From JAZKBN01 sp040388605 (GTDB taxonomy: Bacteria; Bacteroidota; Bacteroidia; Cytophagales; Flexibacteraceae): a stretch of DNA of 64,000 nt. The position numbers and the translations under genes were made by a program. The stretch lies in contig JAZKBN010000005.1 in assembly GCA_040388605.1 (NCBI GenBank), positions 62,001 through 126,000 on the forward strand. Reading direction: 5' to 3'. The notes below the pieces were generated by a model. The model was not told where the DNA came from and searched no databases. It saw only the letters and a list, made by a program, of their open reading frames with translations. Of the stretch, positions 48,938 to 57,897 are shown piece by piece (within the stretch, counting starts at the first letter, position 1; each line of letters begins with the position of its first letter).

Positions 48938-51064
48938 CTATTGCATTTTAATACGCTCGTCTTTTATCTTAGACAATTCGCGAATGGCTTCGTTTACAGC
49001 GTTAGATACATTGCCGCTGCGGCGTTGCATAAGCTGGGTTTTGAATTGTGAGTAGTCTGCAATTTCAGGTGCAGGTACTGTTTTAACAAGTGTTACAGCA
49101 GCAACACCGTTTTCAGCTGCGAAAGGCTTAGAGGTTGCTCCGGCTTTCAAAGAGAAAATTTTGCCGACAGCGCCCGGGTCATACCCGAAGTCCTGTAAAG
49201 AAGATGCGCCTTGGGTCAATTCCGGGGCAGTATTAACCACTGCGCCTGTTCCGAAAGCAGTCTGCATTTCTTCAAGTGTATTACCTTTCAGTTTGGCAAT
49301 AATTTGTTTTGCTTTTTCCTGCTTGCGAACTTCAGCGGTAAGCGCATCACGAACATCTTCAACAGAGGCGGTGCCTTCTTCTGATTTTTTTGTCAGCAGG
49401 GCAACAACAGCGCGGTTGTTAATGTTATCGTAAACGTCAGATACAACGCCGGTGTTTTCGGCATTAAACGCCCATTGAATAATGGGGCGGGCATCAGTCA
49501 TATCGTTTACGCTGAATTGGTTGCTCATCAGGCCGCCGGTGCTCATTTTGTTCAGCTTGTATTTTTTTACAGCTTCTTCAAAAGTTGCTTTGTCGGTTGC
49601 TTCTGTTTTGAATTTCTGAGCGGCTACCAAAATAGAGTCTACAGTTTCGCTGCTTACAGGAACGTTATTCTCTATGGTAACAACCTTGTATTTCAGGTTG
49701 GTTTTGGTTTCAGTAATTTTAATCAGGTGATAACCGAAATCAGTTTCAACAGGTGAGGGCAACAGGCCCTTGGTTTTTGCATTCATTACCGCTGCCTCGA
49801 AAGGCTTAACCATGCGGCCTTCGCTGAACCAGCCAAGGTCACCGCCTTGCGGAGCAGTTCCGTCGGTGCCGTATTGGCGTGCCATGTCTTCAAAGCTTTT
49901 GCCGCCTTTAATTTCTTTCAGAATTTTGTTGGCCTGGTCAAGGGCTGCTTTTTTATCAGCGGGCGCAGGACTTGTCCATTTGAAAAGAATGTGGCTTGCA
50001 CGGGCAGAGAAGGCGCCTTCGTTGCTGATGTCTGTTACTTTGTAAAGGTTATAGGTTGCGCCTGCATTTACAGGGCCGTAAACCTGGCCTTTTTGCAATG
50101 TGGCAGCCTGGTCGGCAAGTGCGGCAGGCAATTCATTAATTGCCAGGGTATTCATTACTTTCTTGTTGTCAGATTTGCTTGCAGCAAAAAGAGTGTCGTT
50201 TTCAGCCGAAGCAAACTCGGTGCGGGTTTCGGCCAATGCTGTACGGAACGCGGCAGAGTCAGCTGAAGAAGGTGAAAGCATCCATTGCACGTAATCAACG
50301 GTGCGGGTGTTTTTAACCTGGTATTTGCCTTTGTGAGCAGAAAGGTATTCCTGCAGCTGTGCGTCTGTTGGCTTAATGGTGCTGTCGGCAATGGCAGAGT
50401 AAGGCACGAACAAATATTTAACCTCGCCTTTGGCGGTCAGGTTTTGGTATTCGCGTTTGGCTTCTTCCTTGGTAACGTAATAAGTCATCTTCAGCATGTT
50501 CTCGTACTTGGTACGAAGACGATCGTCAGGCAGCTTGCGTACAAAGTTCTGCCATGAAACGTACTGGCGGGCAGCCTGCTCGTTGGTTTTGGCTGCTTCG
50601 GCAATTTGAGAACGGAAGCTCTTTACGTTTTGCTTGTTGAATTCACCTGTCTTAGGGTCGGTAAAACTTGATTTCACCACGGGGTGAATGTTTTCGCCAC
50701 TAAGCATATCTTCTTTTTCTTCAGGTGTAATGGTCAGGCCAAGCTTGTCCATTTCATCTTTGTAGCCGTTTTTGAACACAAGCATGCTCCATGCCTGCTC
50801 AGCAAAGCCCTGGCTGGTTTGCGCGTCAGGGGCTTTGTTTTGGTTCAGGGCATATTCGCTTTCCAGTTCTTTAATTTCGCTCTGGTAAACTGAATTTTTA
50901 ATTCCTTCGCCGTTTATTTCGCCCACTTCGGGGTCCCTTGAACCGCTGTTCAGGATTGAATTATTGGAAAGCAGGTCGCCGCCAACAAGAAACAGAAGCA
51001 GCGAAACCGCCACTACGCCTACTGCCACGCCGGAATGTTCCCGAATTTTGCTGATAATAGCCAT
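48938..51064 (-). CDS. PpiD-like peptidylprolyl isomerase/chaperone
   Basis: The 708-residue protein has the PpiD plan: one N-terminal anchor helix (SGVAVGVVAVSLLLFLVGGDLL), a SurA_N-like chaperone region (about 45-200), and a parvulin domain. The parvulin part has FSARASHILFKWTSPAPADK, ARQYGTDGTAPQGGDLGWFS and GYHLIKITETKTN near residues 355-455. A long C-terminal chaperone half follows. It assists folding of exported and outer-membrane proteins at the periplasmic face of the inner membrane. A well-formed promoter is at 51116-51146. It is a single gene; the upstream region to 51486 has no further gene. Confidence 0.93.
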   Translation of the reverse strand: MAIISKIREHSGVAVGVVAVSLLLFLVGGDLLSNNSILNSGSRDPEVGEINGEGIKNSVYQSEIKELESEYALNQNKAPDAQTSQGFAEQAWSMLVFKNGYKDEMDKLGLTITPEEKEDMLSGENIHPVVKSSFTDPKTGEFNKQNVKSFRSQIAEAAKTNEQAARQYVSWQNFVRKLPDDRLRTKYENMLKMTYYVTKEEAKREYQNLTAKGEVKYLFVPYSAIADSTIKPTDAQLQEYLSAHKGKYQVKNTRTVDYVQWMLSPSSADSAAFRTALAETRTEFASAENDTLFAASKSDNKKVMNTLAINELPAALADQAATLQKGQVYGPVNAGATYNLYKVTDISNEGAFSARASHILFKWTSPAPADKKAALDQANKILKEIKGGKSFEDMARQYGTDGTAPQGGDLGWFSEGRMVKPFEAAVMNAKTKGLLPSPVETDFGYHLIKITETKTNLKYKVVTIENNVPVSSETVDSILVAAQKFKTEATDKATFEEAVKKYKLNKMSTGGLMSNQFSVNDMTDARPIIQWAFNAENTGVVSDVYDNINNRAVVALLTKKSEEGTASVEDVRDALTAEVRKQEKAKQIIAKLKGNTLEEMQTAFGTGAVVNTAPELTQGASSLQDFGYDPGAVGKIFSLKAGATSKPFAAENGVAAVTLVKTVPAPEIADYSQFKTQLMQRRSGNVSNAVNEAIRELSKIKDERIKMQ

Positions 51065-51115
51065 TAAAAAGGGTATTTTTTAGGTTTGATTGGAATGCCT
51101 GAATTTTTCGGACTG

Positions 51116-51146
51116 CAAAAATAGTTTTTTTAGCTTAAAAAACCAA
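51116..51146 (-). promoter_or_regulatory. Promoter of the PpiD-like gene (minus strand)
   Basis: On the minus strand TTG (51146-51144) and TATTTTTG (51123-51116) are about 20 bases apart, a textbook Bacteroidota -33/-7 pair. It lies 52 bases before the start codon. Confidence 0.6.
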
Positions 51147-51486
51147 TAATCCCGGCAGCCCATATTATAGCTTATGCCAAAACAGGCCCGGGGCTTACAA
51201 AAACCTTATTCCTTTTGCAAAAAGTACTTCTTCAATTCGATTTTTGATGCAGCATTTATGGTTTTAATGCGGTTGTAATGCCCCCGAAACTCGTGATTTT
51301 ACACTCGGTTTTTATTTTTTTTATCTTTTTGAAAGCGGTATTACTTCTTATATCGGGCGCTCATTCTTTTTTCTGTTCCGTTCATGCAGCCATTTTTAAT
51401 GCCCGGAATTATTGTAAATGCCATTGTTTTATCGCAGCTAATTTTGGCTTCCGAATCTGCCCTAAGACCGGCAGCTCTTTACTGAT
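51147..51486. other. Intergenic stretch without clear gene
   Basis: About 340 bases between the PpiD-like promoter and the NmrA-like gene. A 70-codon plus-strand frame (51278-51490) is present, but its many F, I and C residues and lack of any motif suggest chance. I see no other structure. Confidence 0.45.
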
Positions 51487-52401
51487 ATGAATGACCGGGT
51501 TATTACTATTGACACCGAAAACGGCAGCGCTGCCAAACCTGCCGATATATTAATTACTGTATTCGGCGCAACCGGAATGCTGGCCGTGCCCGTTGTAAAG
51601 CAATTCGTAAAAGCCGGATATAAAGTTCGTGCCTTTGTGCGCGACGAAGCCAAAGCTAAAACCTTGCTGCCGGCTGAAGCAGAAATTTTTATCGGCAATC
51701 TGAGCAACAGGGAAGATATTGCCGGAGCGCTTGCAGGGGCCGATATTGCCTACCTCAATCTTAGCGTTGAACAAAACAGCCACGAGCGTGATTTTCAATC
51801 GGAACGCGACGGGCTTGATATAATTTTACAGGAGGCTCGCAGGAAGAAAATTAAACGTATAGTTTACCTGAGCAGCATTATTAAAGATTTTGATGATACA
51901 AAATGGTGGGCCAACGATATGCGGCGAAGGGCAGTACAGGAAACGGAAGGCAGCGGCATTCCCTTTACCATTTTTATGCCGTCTACCTTTATGGAATGTT
52001 TTCCGCAGCTGTATTTGCAAAACGGGGTTCTTATGCTGCCTGGTAAACCTAAGGTGCCTAATTGGTTTATTGCTGCCGAAGATTATGCAAGGCAGGTTAC
52101 TGCTTCATTGCAATTGCCTTCTGCTGCTAACCGAAAGTACTTTGTACAGGGCCCGGAGCCAATGCAGCTTGATGCTGCTATGGAATTATTTAAAGCCACC
52201 TATAAACCGGCATCCTTAAAAATAATGCGGGTACCCCTGTGGGTGCTGCGTTTCCCGGCACTTTTTGTTCAGAAGTTCGATTACCTGGTTCGTATTCAGA
52301 CTGCCCTTAATAACTACAAAGAAGAGTTTTGGGCTGCCGATACATGGAAAGAACTTGGTAAACCAACTATAACCTTAAAATCATTTACTGAAAAACTATA
52401 G
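51487..52401 (+). CDS. NmrA-like NAD(P)-binding protein
   Basis: The 304-residue protein is an atypical short-chain dehydrogenase of the NmrA/HSCARG type: ILITVFGATGMLAVPVVKQF holds the dinucleotide motif in the variant GATGMLA, followed by AGYKVRAFVRDEAKAKTLLP, GNLSNREDIAGALAGADIAY and RIVYLSSIIKDF. There is no clear YxxxK catalytic pair, so it may bind NAD(P)H as a sensor, or act as a sugar-nucleotide-like epimerase. The C-terminal part (FVQKFDYLVRIQTALNNYKE) is longer than in minimal forms. It is a single gene before amt. Confidence 0.85.
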   Translation: MNDRVITIDTENGSAAKPADILITVFGATGMLAVPVVKQFVKAGYKVRAFVRDEAKAKTLLPAEAEIFIGNLSNREDIAGALAGADIAYLNLSVEQNSHERDFQSERDGLDIILQEARRKKIKRIVYLSSIIKDFDDTKWWANDMRRRAVQETEGSGIPFTIFMPSTFMECFPQLYLQNGVLMLPGKPKVPNWFIAAEDYARQVTASLQLPSAANRKYFVQGPEPMQLDAAMELFKATYKPASLKIMRVPLWVLRFPALFVQKFDYLVRIQTALNNYKEEFWAADTWKELGKPTITLKSFTEKL

Positions 52402-52454
52402 CTTAATTTCAGGGTACTTTTGCTGAATTTCGTATGTATATCGGGAAATGCCAT

Positions 52455-52462
52455 TAAATTTG
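52455..52462 (+). promoter_or_regulatory. Candidate -7 element TAAATTTG before amt
   Basis: This TAnnTTTG match lies 43 bases before the amt start. The nearest TTTG (52419-52422) is further than the usual -33 distance. Confidence 0.4.
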
Positions 52463-52505
52463 CAGGCAATTCACGGTAATTGTACGAAATTTTCAAATAA
52501 CCCCT

Positions 52506-53891
52506 ATGAATAAGCGCTGGCTTCTCCCCTTCATTGTTTTGCTTTTGCTGGCGGTGGTTGGCGTAGCGGTGCCTTATGAAGCGCCTGTTCCGGCGCCTGA
52601 TCAGCAGCCCATTGTTCCGGGAGATGTTGCCTGGATGCTTACCGCATCGGGACTTGTTTTGCTCATGACCCCCGGTCTTGCTTTTTTTTACGGGGGTATG
52701 GTCAGCTATAAAAACATTGTAAGCACCATGCTGCAAAGCTTTATAGCCATGGCCGTAATAAGCCTGCTTTGGATGGCCGTAGGCTTCAGCATAGCTTTCG
52801 GCGACAGCATAGGCGGAGACAAAACCGGCATTATAGGTAACCCCTTTACCTTTTTCATGTTCAACCATGTTGGCGCCCTTACCGATGCCGCACTTTCGCC
52901 AACCATTCCGCTGATACTGTTTGCCATGTTTCAGCTGAAGTTCGCCATAATAACCCCGGCGCTGATTACCGGCGCTTTTGCCGAACGAATCCGGTTTTCG
53001 GCTTTCCTCCTCTTTATTATACTTTTCTGCCTGTTCATTTACTGCCCGCTTGCCCACTGGACCTGGCACCCCAACGGATTCCTGCGTAACTGGGGCGTGC
53101 TCGATTTTGCAGGCGGAACCGTTGTGCATATATCTGCAGGCTTTGCGGCGCTTGCAGGCGCTATTGTAATGGGCAATCGCAGAAACCAGGGCAGTCACAG
53201 CGAGCCCGGTAATATTCCTTTTATACTTCTGGGTACCGGCATGCTTTGGTTCGGCTGGTTTGGCTTTAATGCGGGCAGCACACTTTCAGCCAACGAACTG
53301 GCATCCCAGGCATTCCTTAACACGAATACTGCATCGGCAGCCGCTATGCTTACCTGGATATTCTTCGACGGTATTAACGGGCGCAAGCCCTCTGCCGCAG
53401 GGGCATGCATAGGCGCGGTTGTAGGCCTTGTGGCCATTACCCCGGCAGCCGGCTATGTAACGGTTGGCGCCAGCCTGTTTATTGGCGTGTTCAGCTCCGT
53501 AGTAAGCAATTTGGCTGTAAAGCTAAAAACCCGGAGTACACTTGATGATACCCTCGACGTTTTCCCCTGCCACGGTGTAGGCGGCATAGTAGGCATGTTA
53601 CTAACCGGCGTTTTTGCCACAACCGGCATTAACCCCGCAGGTGCAAACGGACTCATGTACGGCGGTTACGGACTTTTCCTGAACCACGTTCTGGCTCTTT
53701 TAATAGTGAGCGTATTCACCTTCGGCGGCAGTTGGCTGTTGTATAAGTTTGTGAATGTGCTTATTCCCCTGCGTGTTGAAGAAGACCTTGAAGAAGCCGG
53801 CCTTGATTTAAGCCAGCATGGCGAACAGGCCCTTGCAGTGAATGATATGCTGAAGGCAGCCAAAGACACTTCCGTAATCAGCTACCATTAA
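52506..53891 (+). CDS. amt: Ammonium transporter
   Basis: The 461-residue Amt/Rh channel begins with a signal-like helix, then the family start DVAWMLTASGLVLLMTPGLAFFYGG. Eleven membrane helices follow. The twin histidines of the pore are present: one in FAGGTVVHISAGFAALAGAI and one in DVFPCHGVGGIVGMLLTG. The phenylalanine-gate region (FFYGGMVSYKN) and FAERIRFSAFLLF are also conserved. It takes up ammonium across the inner membrane. Usually a PII protein (GlnK) is encoded beside amt; none is seen here. The cytosolic tail is short (about 40 residues). Confidence 0.96.
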   Translation: MNKRWLLPFIVLLLLAVVGVAVPYEAPVPAPDQQPIVPGDVAWMLTASGLVLLMTPGLAFFYGGMVSYKNIVSTMLQSFIAMAVISLLWMAVGFSIAFGDSIGGDKTGIIGNPFTFFMFNHVGALTDAALSPTIPLILFAMFQLKFAIITPALITGAFAERIRFSAFLLFIILFCLFIYCPLAHWTWHPNGFLRNWGVLDFAGGTVVHISAGFAALAGAIVMGNRRNQGSHSEPGNIPFILLGTGMLWFGWFGFNAGSTLSANELASQAFLNTNTASAAAMLTWIFFDGINGRKPSAAGACIGAVVGLVAITPAAGYVTVGASLFIGVFSSVVSNLAVKLKTRSTLDDTLDVFPCHGVGGIVGMLLTGVFATTGINPAGANGLMYGGYGLFLNHVLALLIVSVFTFGGSWLLYKFVNVLIPLRVEEDLEEAGLDLSQHGEQALAVNDMLKAAKDTSVISYH

Positions 53892-53930
53892 TTCTCAGGG
53901 CACTTGTTCCCGGTTTAAACGAATATTATC

Positions 53931-53975
53931 CCCCCTGTCAGGCACAATAATATGCATTGGCAGGGGTTTGTTTTT
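53931..53975 (+). terminator. Terminator after amt
   Basis: CCCCTGTCA pairs with TGGCAGGGG (one G-T pair) over a 17-base loop and is followed by TTTGTTTTT. It lies 40 bases after the amt stop. Confidence 0.7.
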
Positions 53976-54001
53976 AATCAAAGAACCTGTTTTTATTTTT
54001 G
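53967..54001 (+). promoter_or_regulatory. Candidate promoter of the lipoprotein gene
   Basis: TTTG (53967-53970) and TATTTTTG (53994-54001) are 23 bases apart, at the upper end for a Bacteroidota promoter. The start codon is 124 bases further on. The -33 part overlaps the amt terminator. Confidence 0.35.
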
Positions 54002-54124
54002 CCGAATATTTAAATTTGAGTAGAGTTTAATGCGTAATCGGGCATATTACGGTTCATTATTTTCTGACCTTTTTTATAGTATTTAACGGGCAATGATCAA
54101 ACGCTTTTCAGCAAACTATATAAT

Positions 54125-54946
54125 ATGAACAGCTGTAATTCCCGACTCGTTCTAATGCTGCTTCTGTTGACGGTTGTCGTTTTTGTATCGGGCATGGTAT
54201 CATGTTCTAAAACTCAAAGCAGGCAATTGCAACCTGGTTCAGCTTCGCTCTCCGCTAAAAGCCTGCCTTATACCATTGAAAACATCAGCAGTTTCGATAC
54301 TTTTTTCAGACCTATGGCTGATTCCTTAATTAAATATTCCGACAGCCTTCATTATTTAAATTCAGACTTGGAATTCCCGGCCATTATACAAACCGTGGGA
54401 GACATAAAAACTGCATTACTTACAAATGATACCATTCTTTACAGGTATGAACTTGTGAATAAAACATGGAAATTCAAAGACAGCCTGGGCCCTTATGCAA
54501 GTGCCTCGTCTGCAAAGTCAACAGATCTAAATGACGACGGGTTTGATGATTTATTGGTGTTTTCACACCCGAACGTAAACGGTTTAAGTTTTACCGAAGT
54601 ATTTATGGGCAATTCATCAGGCACTCTGAAATACAGGCCTGATTACGGGCATGTAAATTTATTCAAGGTTGAGAATAAAAGGGGAATCCTCGGATCTTGG
54701 TTTTGGGGAGGCACCTATGCTCCGCAGGGGAAAGAATATTATACATGGGTCGGTGATTCATTGCAACTCCTTCGGGGAGCTGAGATGGTTCTTGTTCCTG
54801 ATACAAATAAAGAGAATACCGTTAACCCTGTTGTAAGCTTGTACCGGTTAAAAAACAGAAAGAAATTTATCTACCGGCAGTGCCTTTGTCCCGAAGTTTT
54901 TGATACTGCAATATGGAAAGGCTCGCCTCTTCCGGGGGAAGAATAA
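54125..54946 (+). CDS. Lipoprotein, function unknown
   Basis: The 273-residue protein starts with a lipoprotein signal peptide (LVLMLLLLTVVVFVSG, then MVSC with C27 as the lipid-bearing residue). The lipobox is loose, which is common in Bacteroidota. The following SKTQSR lacks the SDDDD-type surface signal I would look for. The middle has STDLNDDGFDDLLVF, a DxNxDGxxD motif as in calcium-binding FG-GAP/VCBS repeats, here in one copy. A C-terminal region has no known domain; two cysteines (RQCLCPEVF) lie near the end. Function is unknown. Confidence 0.8.
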   Translation: MNSCNSRLVLMLLLLTVVVFVSGMVSCSKTQSRQLQPGSASLSAKSLPYTIENISSFDTFFRPMADSLIKYSDSLHYLNSDLEFPAIIQTVGDIKTALLTNDTILYRYELVNKTWKFKDSLGPYASASSAKSTDLNDDGFDDLLVFSHPNVNGLSFTEVFMGNSSGTLKYRPDYGHVNLFKVENKRGILGSWFWGGTYAPQGKEYYTWVGDSLQLLRGAEMVLVPDTNKENTVNPVVSLYRLKNRKKFIYRQCLCPEVFDTAIWKGSPLPGEE

Positions 54947-55028
54947 GCATCCGGACCTGTTTTGAATAAAACCCTGCGCTGTTATTACAGGGGAATCTCA
55001 ATAATAAAAAAGACAGCCAAGCCAAAAC

Positions 55029-55064
55029 CAAAAAAAAGGCAGGCCTGCTTACAGTACCTGCCTT
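55029..55064 (-). terminator. Terminator of the AT-hook protein gene (minus strand)
   Basis: On the minus strand AAGGCAGG pairs with CCTGCCTT and is followed by a run of T residues (plus-strand A-run at 55030-55037). It lies 60 bases after the stop codon. Confidence 0.75.
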
Positions 55065-55123
55065 AAATATGATAATAAATACAGCAGCAAATTATAACAA
55101 TTTGCCCCCTGCAGTTTTAATTA

Positions 55124-55654
55124 CTAAGCCGAATAAACATAGCTCTTACCTGTACGGCGAGCATTTATATTTTTGCTCCTGAACAGCCTCGATGCAAGGA
55201 AACCGAAATCTTTAGCGGTTTTAGCTTCATCTGCCCCGGGCTCAAGTTCAACAATACGCTTAGCTATATCCTTAGCAGAAAGCTCACCGGCGCCGTTTAA
55301 AACAAATGCCATCTTAGCTGTCTTCTTTAAGCCGGCATGGTATTCGGCAGGTACAGGAAGCGGTTTAAAATCGTCTTTTTTGCCTGCTTTACCTTTTTTG
55401 CCGGTTTTTGTAGTTGCGGCAATTGCGTTTTCAGCTTCCGCGGCGGCTTTGGCTGAACCGGCAGTGCCGGGCTTTCTGCCGCGCAGCTTACCTGATGCTG
55501 CAGGGGCTATGCTTATTTTTGATGATTTAGATGAACTTTGCGGGCTTAAATTTTCAAGCGCAGCAATGGTTGTGCGAATTTTGTCAAGCTGCGCCGATAA
55601 TTCTGTTGCATCTGCACGAAGTTGTACAAGCGCACTGTTTACATCAAATGCCAT
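55124..55654 (-). CDS. AT-hook and winged-helix-like DNA-binding protein
   Basis: The 176-residue protein has three parts. A short coiled coil lies at the N-terminus (about 8-36). A lysine- and alanine-rich flexible linker contains an AT-hook-like RGRKPG (58-63) and a GKKGKAGKK block. A C-terminal region (about 105-176) reads GELSAKDIAKRIVELEPGAD and then SRLFRSKNINARRTGKSYVY, which looks like a small winged-helix (HARE-HTH-like) domain. The combination suggests a nucleoid-associated or histone-H1-like protein that binds AT-rich DNA. It is strongly basic in the linker. A very good promoter precedes it at 55694-55725. The role is inferred from composition. Confidence 0.75.
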   Translation of the reverse strand: MAFDVNSALVQLRADATELSAQLDKIRTTIAALENLSPQSSSKSSKISIAPAASGKLRGRKPGTAGSAKAAAEAENAIAATTKTGKKGKAGKKDDFKPLPVPAEYHAGLKKTAKMAFVLNGAGELSAKDIAKRIVELEPGADEAKTAKDFGFLASRLFRSKNINARRTGKSYVYSA

Positions 55655-55693
55655 TATATTATTAATTTAGGGATTATTAGGTAAATGTTCATG

Positions 55694-55725
55694 CAAATAT
55701 AAAACCTAATGCATGATCTTTCCAA
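55694..55725 (-). promoter_or_regulatory. Promoter of the AT-hook protein gene (minus strand)
   Basis: On the minus strand TTG (55725-55723) and TATATTTG (55701-55694) are 21 bases apart. It lies 40 bases before the start codon and fits the Bacteroidota consensus well. Confidence 0.6.
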
Positions 55726-55729
55726 GTTC

Positions 55730-56062
55730 AAGCGCTTTGCCGGGTTGTTTGATATTGATTCAACCAACTGATTTCAGTAATATGAAATGATTTATTTTGA
55801 ATAAAGCACTTCAACAGGCATTCAATAATTCACTTGTTTCTCCGGAAAATACTTCTTTTAAACTGTATATCAGGAAAATATATTGTGCAAATGTTCCGGG
55901 ATAATGATTGAATAAGTTTCAAAATTGTAATATAAAACATTAATATACAGTTGTTTCTGGCTTGCAAATTGAAACATTTCATGATTGTAATACCGCAGAC
56001 AAAATTACACTTGCAGTAATTGAATTGTGCCAGGGTAAGAAATTTGGCATGTACTAATTTCG
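55730..56062. other. AT-rich gap between the AT-hook gene and nuoM
   Basis: About 330 bases of AT-rich DNA. A 78-codon minus-strand frame (55830-56066) overlaps the nuoM stop but has a cysteine- and phenylalanine-rich, non-protein-like composition. I see no terminator hairpin for nuoM. Confidence 0.4.
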
Positions 56063-57682
56063 TCAAAATGCATTAATTATGCTTGCAAGTTTTTCGGTTG
56101 CCCCTGCAATTCGGTTCAAAAAAACCTGCGGGAACAACCCGAAAAACAGTGTGAGCGCTGCAAGCGGCAAGGTGCAAAGCCATTCAATTGGCTTCATTGG
56201 TGTAAGCTTTAACAGCATCTCCTCCCCGTTTCGTGCCCACAGCTTCCCGAAAAACATGCGTTGTAAAGTCCAAAGCCAATAGCCTGCTGCTAAAATTATG
56301 CCTGTTGCAGCTACAGGCGCCATCCAAACAGAAAGTAATGCGCCATGTTCGGCATTGTTTACCGATGCGCTGAAAGCACCCAGCAATACCAGTAATTCTG
56401 CAATAAAACCGCTGAATGCCGGCAGGCCTAAAGATGCAAAAAGCGCAAATGCAAGCAGGGCAGTATAGGCCGGTATTCTTGCATATAAGCCGCCAAAGTT
56501 TTCAATAGTACGGTCATGCGTTCGGTCATAAAAAACGCCGACAAGCAGGAACAGTAAAGCAGATATAATGCCGTGGCTGAACATTTGGTATTGGGCTCCG
56601 GCAATACCTTCGGGTGTGCAGGATGCAAGGCCAAGCACTACGAAGCCCAGGTGGCTGATGCTGCTGTATGCCACCATCTTCTTTAAATCATGCATAGCCA
56701 GTGCGCATAGTCCGGCATAAACAATACAAGCAACACCCAACAGGCCAATACCCCATGCCAAGGCATGCACCTGCTCGGGAAAAATGGAAAATGGTATGCG
56801 CATGAGGCCGTAGCCGCCAATCTTAAGCAATATACCCGCCAGTACTGCCGATACCGGAGTAGGTGCTTCCACGTGCGCATCAGGCAGCCAGGTATGCAGG
56901 GGAATAACAGGCAGCTTCACAGCAAAACCTATAAATAGCAACAGGAACGCCAGCTTGCGGGCCGGAATACCGAGTATAAGTATGTTACTGTCCGGGTGCA
57001 AAAGAGAGCCGGGCAGGAAATTGGCGCTGTCGGCCATGCTGATGAGGCTGAAAGTATGTGTTATTTGTCCATCAGCATTCCAGCCTGTAGACATGCACAG
57101 GCCTACCATACCTAATAAAATCAGCAACGATCCGAAAAGCGTATAAAGGAAGAATTTAATAGCTGCATATTCCCGCCTTTCGCCGCCCCAAATGCCTATT
57201 AAGAAATACATAGGCAAAAGCATAAATTCAAAAAACAGGTAAAACAACAGGAAATCAAGTGCCAGGAAACAGCCGAAAACAGCAGATGAAAGTAAAAGGT
57301 ATAACAGGTAATACCCCTTTTCACTTTTTTTAATATTAAAAGATGCCAATGCCCCAATGAACATAACAATGCCGGAAAGCCATACCATGCCTGCGCTCAG
57401 GCCGTCGACCCCAAGCAGGTAGTTGGCTTGTAATCTGACCGGGCTGCCAAGGTTAATATCGAGCCAGCTATGGTTTTCGGTCCATTGAAACTGTTCAGGG
57501 TTATTAATTCCCCCGTTTTGGAAAGATGCGCCTGTAAAAATATATGTGGATATCAGCAGCTGTATTCCGCAGCAAACCAAAGTTGAAATGCGGAAAACGC
57601 GTACCCCTGCAACATTCAAAAAGGGCAGCAATGCAGCGCCGAAAACCAGCGGAAGGAAAATCAGGAGTGAAAGTACAGGCAA
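56063..57682 (-). CDS. nuoM: NADH-quinone oxidoreductase subunit M, solitary
   Basis: The 539-residue membrane protein is a complex I antiporter-like subunit. It has the charged helix YLFFEFMLLPMYFLIGIWGG, the lysine-bearing IKFFLYTLFGSLLILLG, the signature HTWLPDAHVEAPTPVSAVLA with GILLKIGGYGLMRI, and MHDLKKMVAYSSISHLGFVV. About 14 helices can be counted. It starts with TTG at 57682, because a stop lies eight codons upstream and no ATG fits. Normally nuoL, nuoM and nuoN are adjacent; here neither neighbour is a nuo gene, so this copy stands alone. It could be a scattered complex I gene or part of another ion pump. Confidence 0.93.
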   Translation of the reverse strand: MPVLSLLIFLPLVFGAALLPFLNVAGVRVFRISTLVCCGIQLLISTYIFTGASFQNGGINNPEQFQWTENHSWLDINLGSPVRLQANYLLGVDGLSAGMVWLSGIVMFIGALASFNIKKSEKGYYLLYLLLSSAVFGCFLALDFLLFYLFFEFMLLPMYFLIGIWGGERREYAAIKFFLYTLFGSLLILLGMVGLCMSTGWNADGQITHTFSLISMADSANFLPGSLLHPDSNILILGIPARKLAFLLLFIGFAVKLPVIPLHTWLPDAHVEAPTPVSAVLAGILLKIGGYGLMRIPFSIFPEQVHALAWGIGLLGVACIVYAGLCALAMHDLKKMVAYSSISHLGFVVLGLASCTPEGIAGAQYQMFSHGIISALLFLLVGVFYDRTHDRTIENFGGLYARIPAYTALLAFALFASLGLPAFSGFIAELLVLLGAFSASVNNAEHGALLSVWMAPVAATGIILAAGYWLWTLQRMFFGKLWARNGEEMLLKLTPMKPIEWLCTLPLAALTLFFGLFPQVFLNRIAGATEKLASIINAF

Positions 57683-57714
57683 GCCCGGGATGTTTGTTTT
57701 TTGTTAACCTTTGG

Positions 57715-57722
57715 CAAAGATA
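57715..57722 (-). promoter_or_regulatory. Bacteroidota -7 element TATCTTTG (minus strand)
   Basis: Plus-strand CAAAGATA reads TATCTTTG on the minus strand, 33 bases before the nuoM start. It supports nuoM being transcribed on its own. Confidence 0.5.
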
Positions 57723-57897
57723 AGCGCAAGGCAATGCATATTCTGAAAATGAACCTAAATTTGCATAATCGTAACCGTAATTTATTATGTATTTTATCAT
57801 GATAAAATTGGCTTATGGCTCATACACATTAAATTGCGCCCTCTTCAGGGGCTGTTAAGCAGCTTTTAATTACCCTATAGTTTATCTTCTTAAGATA

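Noticed and set aside
51278..51490. 70-codon frame upstream of the NmrA-like gene
   Set aside because: Composition is F/I/C-rich, there is no promoter or motif, and it overlaps the next start.
55830..56066. 78-codon minus-strand frame after nuoM
   Set aside because: It lies in AT-rich DNA with a non-protein-like composition and no domain.
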